Part shown: positions 61,173 through 64,000 of the stretch, piece by piece
How positions within the stretch are numbered: position 1 is the stretch's first letter
Layout of the letters: each line of letters opens with the position of its first letter
Source: Bog-366 sp963722555
Lineage (GTDB): Bacteria; Acidobacteriota; Terriglobia; UBA7540
Direction: 5' to 3'
DNA length: 64,000 nt
Assembly (NCBI GenBank): GCA_963722555.1
Contig: CAVRNQ010000007.1
Location: 372,001-436,000, forward strand
Notes under the pieces: generated by a model
What the model was told of the DNA's origin: nothing
Database searches by the model: none
What the model saw: only the letters and a program-made list of their open reading frames with translations
Made by a program: the position numbers and the translations under genes

Positions 61173-62546
61173 TCATCGAAAGCGTTTCATAAGTTCGGCC
61201 ACGGCCCGCAGGTAGATGCGTTCGGAAGCGGGATCGAGGTGGGTCACGGCCACTTCGTATCCGCCTTCCGCGTAGGCCGTCTGCTCGGGGAAATAGCCGA
61301 TGTAGCCATTGGTGTAACCCATGAGGTGCGCGTAGGTCGCCGGGGAAGCTGCTTTGACCTGCTTCCCGATGTTGCTGAACAGCTCGCCGGGAAAGGTTGT
61401 CCACATGAGGTCACCGATCCGGACGACGGTGGTGGGAACCTTCACGGCGGTGGCTCTGAAATCCTGAAACAGCTCGCGGTATTGCCGGGGGAGAAGGATG
61501 TCGGCGGTTTCGATTTGCACGGGCGGCCGGAGGCAAGGTGCGGGGGAGAGCTGGCGGTACACGCGGGCGACCTCGCGCCCGATCTCCTCGCCGAGCGCCC
61601 ACGTCGTCTTCACATCATCCGGGTTGCCATCCAGGCCGCCCACCACGCGCGGGTTGATATCGCCCGCGGCTCCCTGCAAGTAGATGGCGCCCAGGCCGGG
61701 GAATTCTCTTTCGACGTACTCCTGCATGCGTCCCATCCACTCGCCGGAGATCTTGCTGTTGCGCCCTCCCAGCGAAGTTCCGTGGCAGGCGTAGTGAATC
61801 ATCACGGCCAGCGGGTGGCCCGCCAGCGTGTCCAAGCGCACGATTTCGACCGCATCGTCGATGGCCCCCAGGGGATTCGCGCCCAGCCGCACGACGCCAC
61901 CAAATTCGTGGATCAGGACCGGCTTGTCAGTGCGGTGCTGGCCAAAGGATTGACTTGAGTTGTTCTCATCGAAGGTCAAGACGGAGTCCGCATCGGCCGT
62001 CTTCACCTGGCGCCGGTTCATGGCGATACGGGAGTGTCCCACGCCCGCGGCGATGCGCACGGCTTCGAGGTTGGCCACGGCTTGGGTGGCGGCCTTCAGC
62101 AGGCCACTCGCGAACTGGCCGTCCCAGGCCGTCTTCGCCTCCGCATTCGGCGCGGGAGCGGCATGGTTGTGAGCATCGCCCAGAAGGATGTTTCCCTCCG
62201 GGATGCCCGTCGCCTCCGAGATCCTGCGCCGGAAAACGTCGTGTCCCTGGATTTCGATTACATCGGCCTCAACAAAGGCCACCCGGACGCCGGAGGCTTC
62301 AAATATCAGGGCTCGCGCGTACAGGCGCTCGTTCCCGTGGATTCCGTCCGAGGGTGCGCCGCGCAAGTCATAGCCGCCCAGGTCCACCGGCCCGGCCGGC
62401 GTTATATCAACTTTCGCGTATCCCGCGCGCAAATCCTGCGCCCGGGCCGGCGCCGCGGCAAACAACAGCAAGCTGGCTACAAGAAGGCGTGCTGCCCGAA
62501 GAGTCTTCGACGTGCGTCCTGCCTGCCCCATGCTATGTCTGCACAT
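61173..62546 (-). CDS. Secreted neutral ceramidase-like amidohydrolase
   Basis: 457 residues; ATG 62546 follows GGAGGAGGAG, and TTG 62555 is the alternative. Signal peptide ARLLVASLLLFAAAPARA. GYAKVDITPAGPVDLGGY is the family's opening; then FVEADVIEIQG, LLGDAHNHAAPAPN with metal-binding histidines, VMIHYACHGTSLGG and IYLQGAAGDINPRVVGG. Neutral ceramidases split ceramide into sphingosine and fatty acid with a zinc site. Proteins of this type in soil bacteria may act on other N-acyl lipids, and the usual C-terminal immunoglobulin-like domain is short or absent here. Confidence 0.85.
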   Translation of the reverse strand: MCRHSMGQAGRTSKTLRAARLLVASLLLFAAAPARAQDLRAGYAKVDITPAGPVDLGGYDLRGAPSDGIHGNERLYARALIFEASGVRVAFVEADVIEIQGHDVFRRRISEATGIPEGNILLGDAHNHAAPAPNAEAKTAWDGQFASGLLKAATQAVANLEAVRIAAGVGHSRIAMNRRQVKTADADSVLTFDENNSSQSFGQHRTDKPVLIHEFGGVVRLGANPLGAIDDAVEIVRLDTLAGHPLAVMIHYACHGTSLGGRNSKISGEWMGRMQEYVEREFPGLGAIYLQGAAGDINPRVVGGLDGNPDDVKTTWALGEEIGREVARVYRQLSPAPCLRPPVQIETADILLPRQYRELFQDFRATAVKVPTTVVRIGDLMWTTFPGELFSNIGKQVKAASPATYAHLMGYTNGYIGYFPEQTAYAEGGYEVAVTHLDPASERIYLRAVAELMKRFR

Positions 62547-62555
62547 TTGACTCAA

Positions 62556-63051
62556 TCTCCTCCTCCACCGTGTTTTCGCTCGCGCTCAACTTGCTGGTGT
62601 CGCCTGAACGCCGGAACGTGGCATGTTTGCCTCGTAGGATGCCGTGCTGGCAACTCAGCCTCAGGATAACGGTCTCAACCCAACCCGACCAGCAAACGTA
62701 GAGGCCGCCTTCAGGTGGGCATAAGTTGTTGAAGGCACAATGCCGGGCTGAAGAGGCTGTGGGAAAACGCTCCGATGCTGTCGTCCTGAGCGAAGCGAAG
62801 GACCCCTGTATTTGAATTTTCAAGCAAATGCAGAGGTCCTTCGTCGCCTGCGGCTCCTCAGGATGACAGTTTTGGCGGTTTTTCCGCAGCCTGTGAAGCC
62901 CGCCGCTACGAAAACCATTGCCTTTCAGCGTTTTCACACAGACTCTTCAGTCCCGCCGATTCAGGACCTTACCAATTATTCCAATGTTTCGCGCCGCGCC
63001 TGGCCGTGCGCTCCGGTGAGGGGATAATCAAGACCGGGCCGATCAGTCGGC
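62556..63051. other. Intergenic region with one hairpin repeat
   Basis: About 500 bases. Apart from repeat copy E (62744-62902) I see no gene, RNA or second repeat. Confidence 0.45.
62744..62902. repeat. Dispersed hairpin repeat, copy E (short arm left)
   Basis: CGGGCTGAAGAGGCTGTGGG on the left against CCGCAGCCTGTGAAGCCCG on the right, so outer arms are slightly diverged. Left GAGCGAAGCGAAGGA, right GAGGAGCCGCAGGCGACGAA type. Same orientation as copies B and C. Confidence 0.85.
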
Positions 63052-64000
63052 TTAGTCCGGTAGCCTCTCCCAGGTGCGGAGGCCGGTGCGGCTCAAGTAA
63101 ACGGGAATGTTCTTGAAGAGGGGATTCGCGGCCTCAATTTCCCGGATCATCGCCCGTTTCACATGGGACAGCGTCCCCGTGAGGATAGTGAGGGACCCGC
63201 CCTCTCCCCCTGCCCCATTCACCTTCCACCCCAGGGCGTTGTGCTCCTTGGCAATCTCGATGACCTCGCGCGCATCCCGGCTCACCAGGTCAGGATGCAG
63301 CCTTTCCTGAGCCTGCGTGTTCTCGATCATGACCTTTCCGAGAGCGGCAAAGTCCCCGGCATACACGGCGTCGCGGGATTGCTCGGCCGTGGCGCGCAAG
63401 TCGTGAAGCTTCCGGCAATCCGGTCCCAGGCCCTCGAGTTCCCGGATCACCTTTTCATGGACCGAGGATGAGCTGTGGGATCTCCCGAAGTAAATCAAGA
63501 CCAGACGCCTTTCCAGCTCCCACCAGGTGGAGTTCCGCACCTGAATCTGCGAGACGGTGGCGTGCGGATAATCGAACATCTCGATATAGTTGATGCCGCC
63601 GTAAGCCGAACACAACTGGTCCTGGATGCCGCACTGCAGCTTGAGCATCTGGGTCTCAATCGCCTGTGCGGTGTAGGCGACCTCGTGCGCCGTCAGGTGC
63701 CCGCGGGTGAGGCGGTCGAGCGCTCCTACCAGCGCCACGGCGACTGCCGCCGACGTACCGGTGGAGGCTCCGCTCGGCGCCTCGGAGAAAATCGTAACGT
63801 TCAAGGCCAGATTGGCCGGGACCTGCATGCGGGCAATGGCCGCCTGCAGCAGCGGATGCTGATCCCAACCGGACTGCCCCTGGGTGGCGGAAAAGCGCTG
63901 GCCGTAGTTCTCCGCGAAGACCACGATTTGCTGGGCCTGCCCCTCGTTCTCGAACACTTCCACTTGAACTTCCACATAGGGATACACGCCGATATTGAAG
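63052..64000 (-). CDS. GHMP-family sugar kinase, partial at the window edge
   Basis: At least 316 codons; the frame is open to position 64000 (FNIGVYPYVEVQVEVFE), so the true start lies outside and GTG 63987 is internal. The GHMP phosphate loop is EAPSGASTGTSAAVAVALVG, followed by QCGIQDQLCSAYGGINYIEM and a C-terminal VNGAGGEGGSLTILTG glycine motif. It resembles D-glycero-D-manno-heptose-7-phosphate kinase (HddA) and fucokinase-like enzymes, so it probably phosphorylates a sugar for nucleotide-sugar synthesis. Partners would be to the right of the window. Confidence 0.85.
   Translation of the reverse strand, partial: FNIGVYPYVEVQVEVFENEGQAQQIVVFAENYGQRFSATQGQSGWDQHPLLQAAIARMQVPANLALNVTIFSEAPSGASTGTSAAVAVALVGALDRLTRGHLTAHEVAYTAQAIETQMLKLQCGIQDQLCSAYGGINYIEMFDYPHATVSQIQVRNSTWWELERRLVLIYFGRSHSSSSVHEKVIRELEGLGPDCRKLHDLRATAEQSRDAVYAGDFAALGKVMIENTQAQERLHPDLVSRDAREVIEIAKEHNALGWKVNGAGGEGGSLTILTGTLSHVKRAMIREIEAANPLFKNIPVYLSRTGLRTWERLPD

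Overview
The window looks like the chromosome of an acidobacterium or close relative. It is GC-rich. It carries a von Willebrand A protein of the type expanded in that phylum, Tat-exported sugar-active proteins, many RHS, RAYT and hairpin repeats, and generic housekeeping operons. The assignment rests on gene style and repeats; there is no rRNA here to confirm it.

Layout. 1-6172 is the right end of an integrated element. It holds an unrecognised leftward gene cut by the window edge, a 750-residue protein with a clamp-loader-type RarA/MgsA C-terminal domain, a winged-helix protein, two small unknowns and a large serine recombinase. The element sits inside comM, whose 5' two thirds survive at 6120-7199. 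7.5-12.6 kb is a DUF2264 / metallophosphoesterase / FGE-esterase group. 12.9-19.7 kb is a compact leftward NRPS locus (acyl-AMP ligase with carrier domain, C-A-PCP-TE, phosphopantetheinyl transferase). Its A-domain pocket reads like a beta-alanine code, and its TE domain is cut by a 4-bp repeat frameshift. 19.8-26.5 kb is core: folP, a glycerol/water channel, Uma2, and the classic tilS-hpt-ftsH order with an hpt that has lost active-site residues.

26.6-32.6 kb is accessory: ParDE, a PIN-toxin remnant, SatD with DUF3307 under matching dyads, a RibD-like deaminase with an extra domain bracketed by hairpin repeats, a frameshifted Mrr-type nuclease, then 1.5 kb of repeats. 32.6-35.9 kb is arcC-argF-cDPGS. 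36.3-37.9 kb holds an unknown gene and a membrane TPR protein. 38-44.4 kb is a sugar locus (Tat protein, arabinose/fucose isomerase-like protein, L-fucose isomerase). 44.9-49.3 kb has greA, a CDP-alcohol phosphotransferase, msrQ-msrP and the VWA protein. 49.4-57.3 kb has a FAD oxidoreductase, an enolase-superfamily dehydratase, a secreted beta-propeller/phosphoesterase, kdsB and DUF2252.

57.3-61.1 kb is a second accessory patch: AT-rich repeats, RAYT transposase remnants with REP-like hairpins, a wHTH-PD-(D/E)XK protein and an extra thymidylate kinase. 61.2-64 kb has a neutral ceramidase-like enzyme and a GHMP sugar kinase cut by the edge.

Five copies of one long hairpin repeat are scattered through the window. 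The strongest leads are the SatD/DUF3307 module with duplicated operators, the RAYT/REP patch with a hairpin insertion flanked by a 7-bp duplication, the inverted AT-rich repeats that both keep a 31-codon frame, the RarA-C protein of the comM element, and the NRPS locus.
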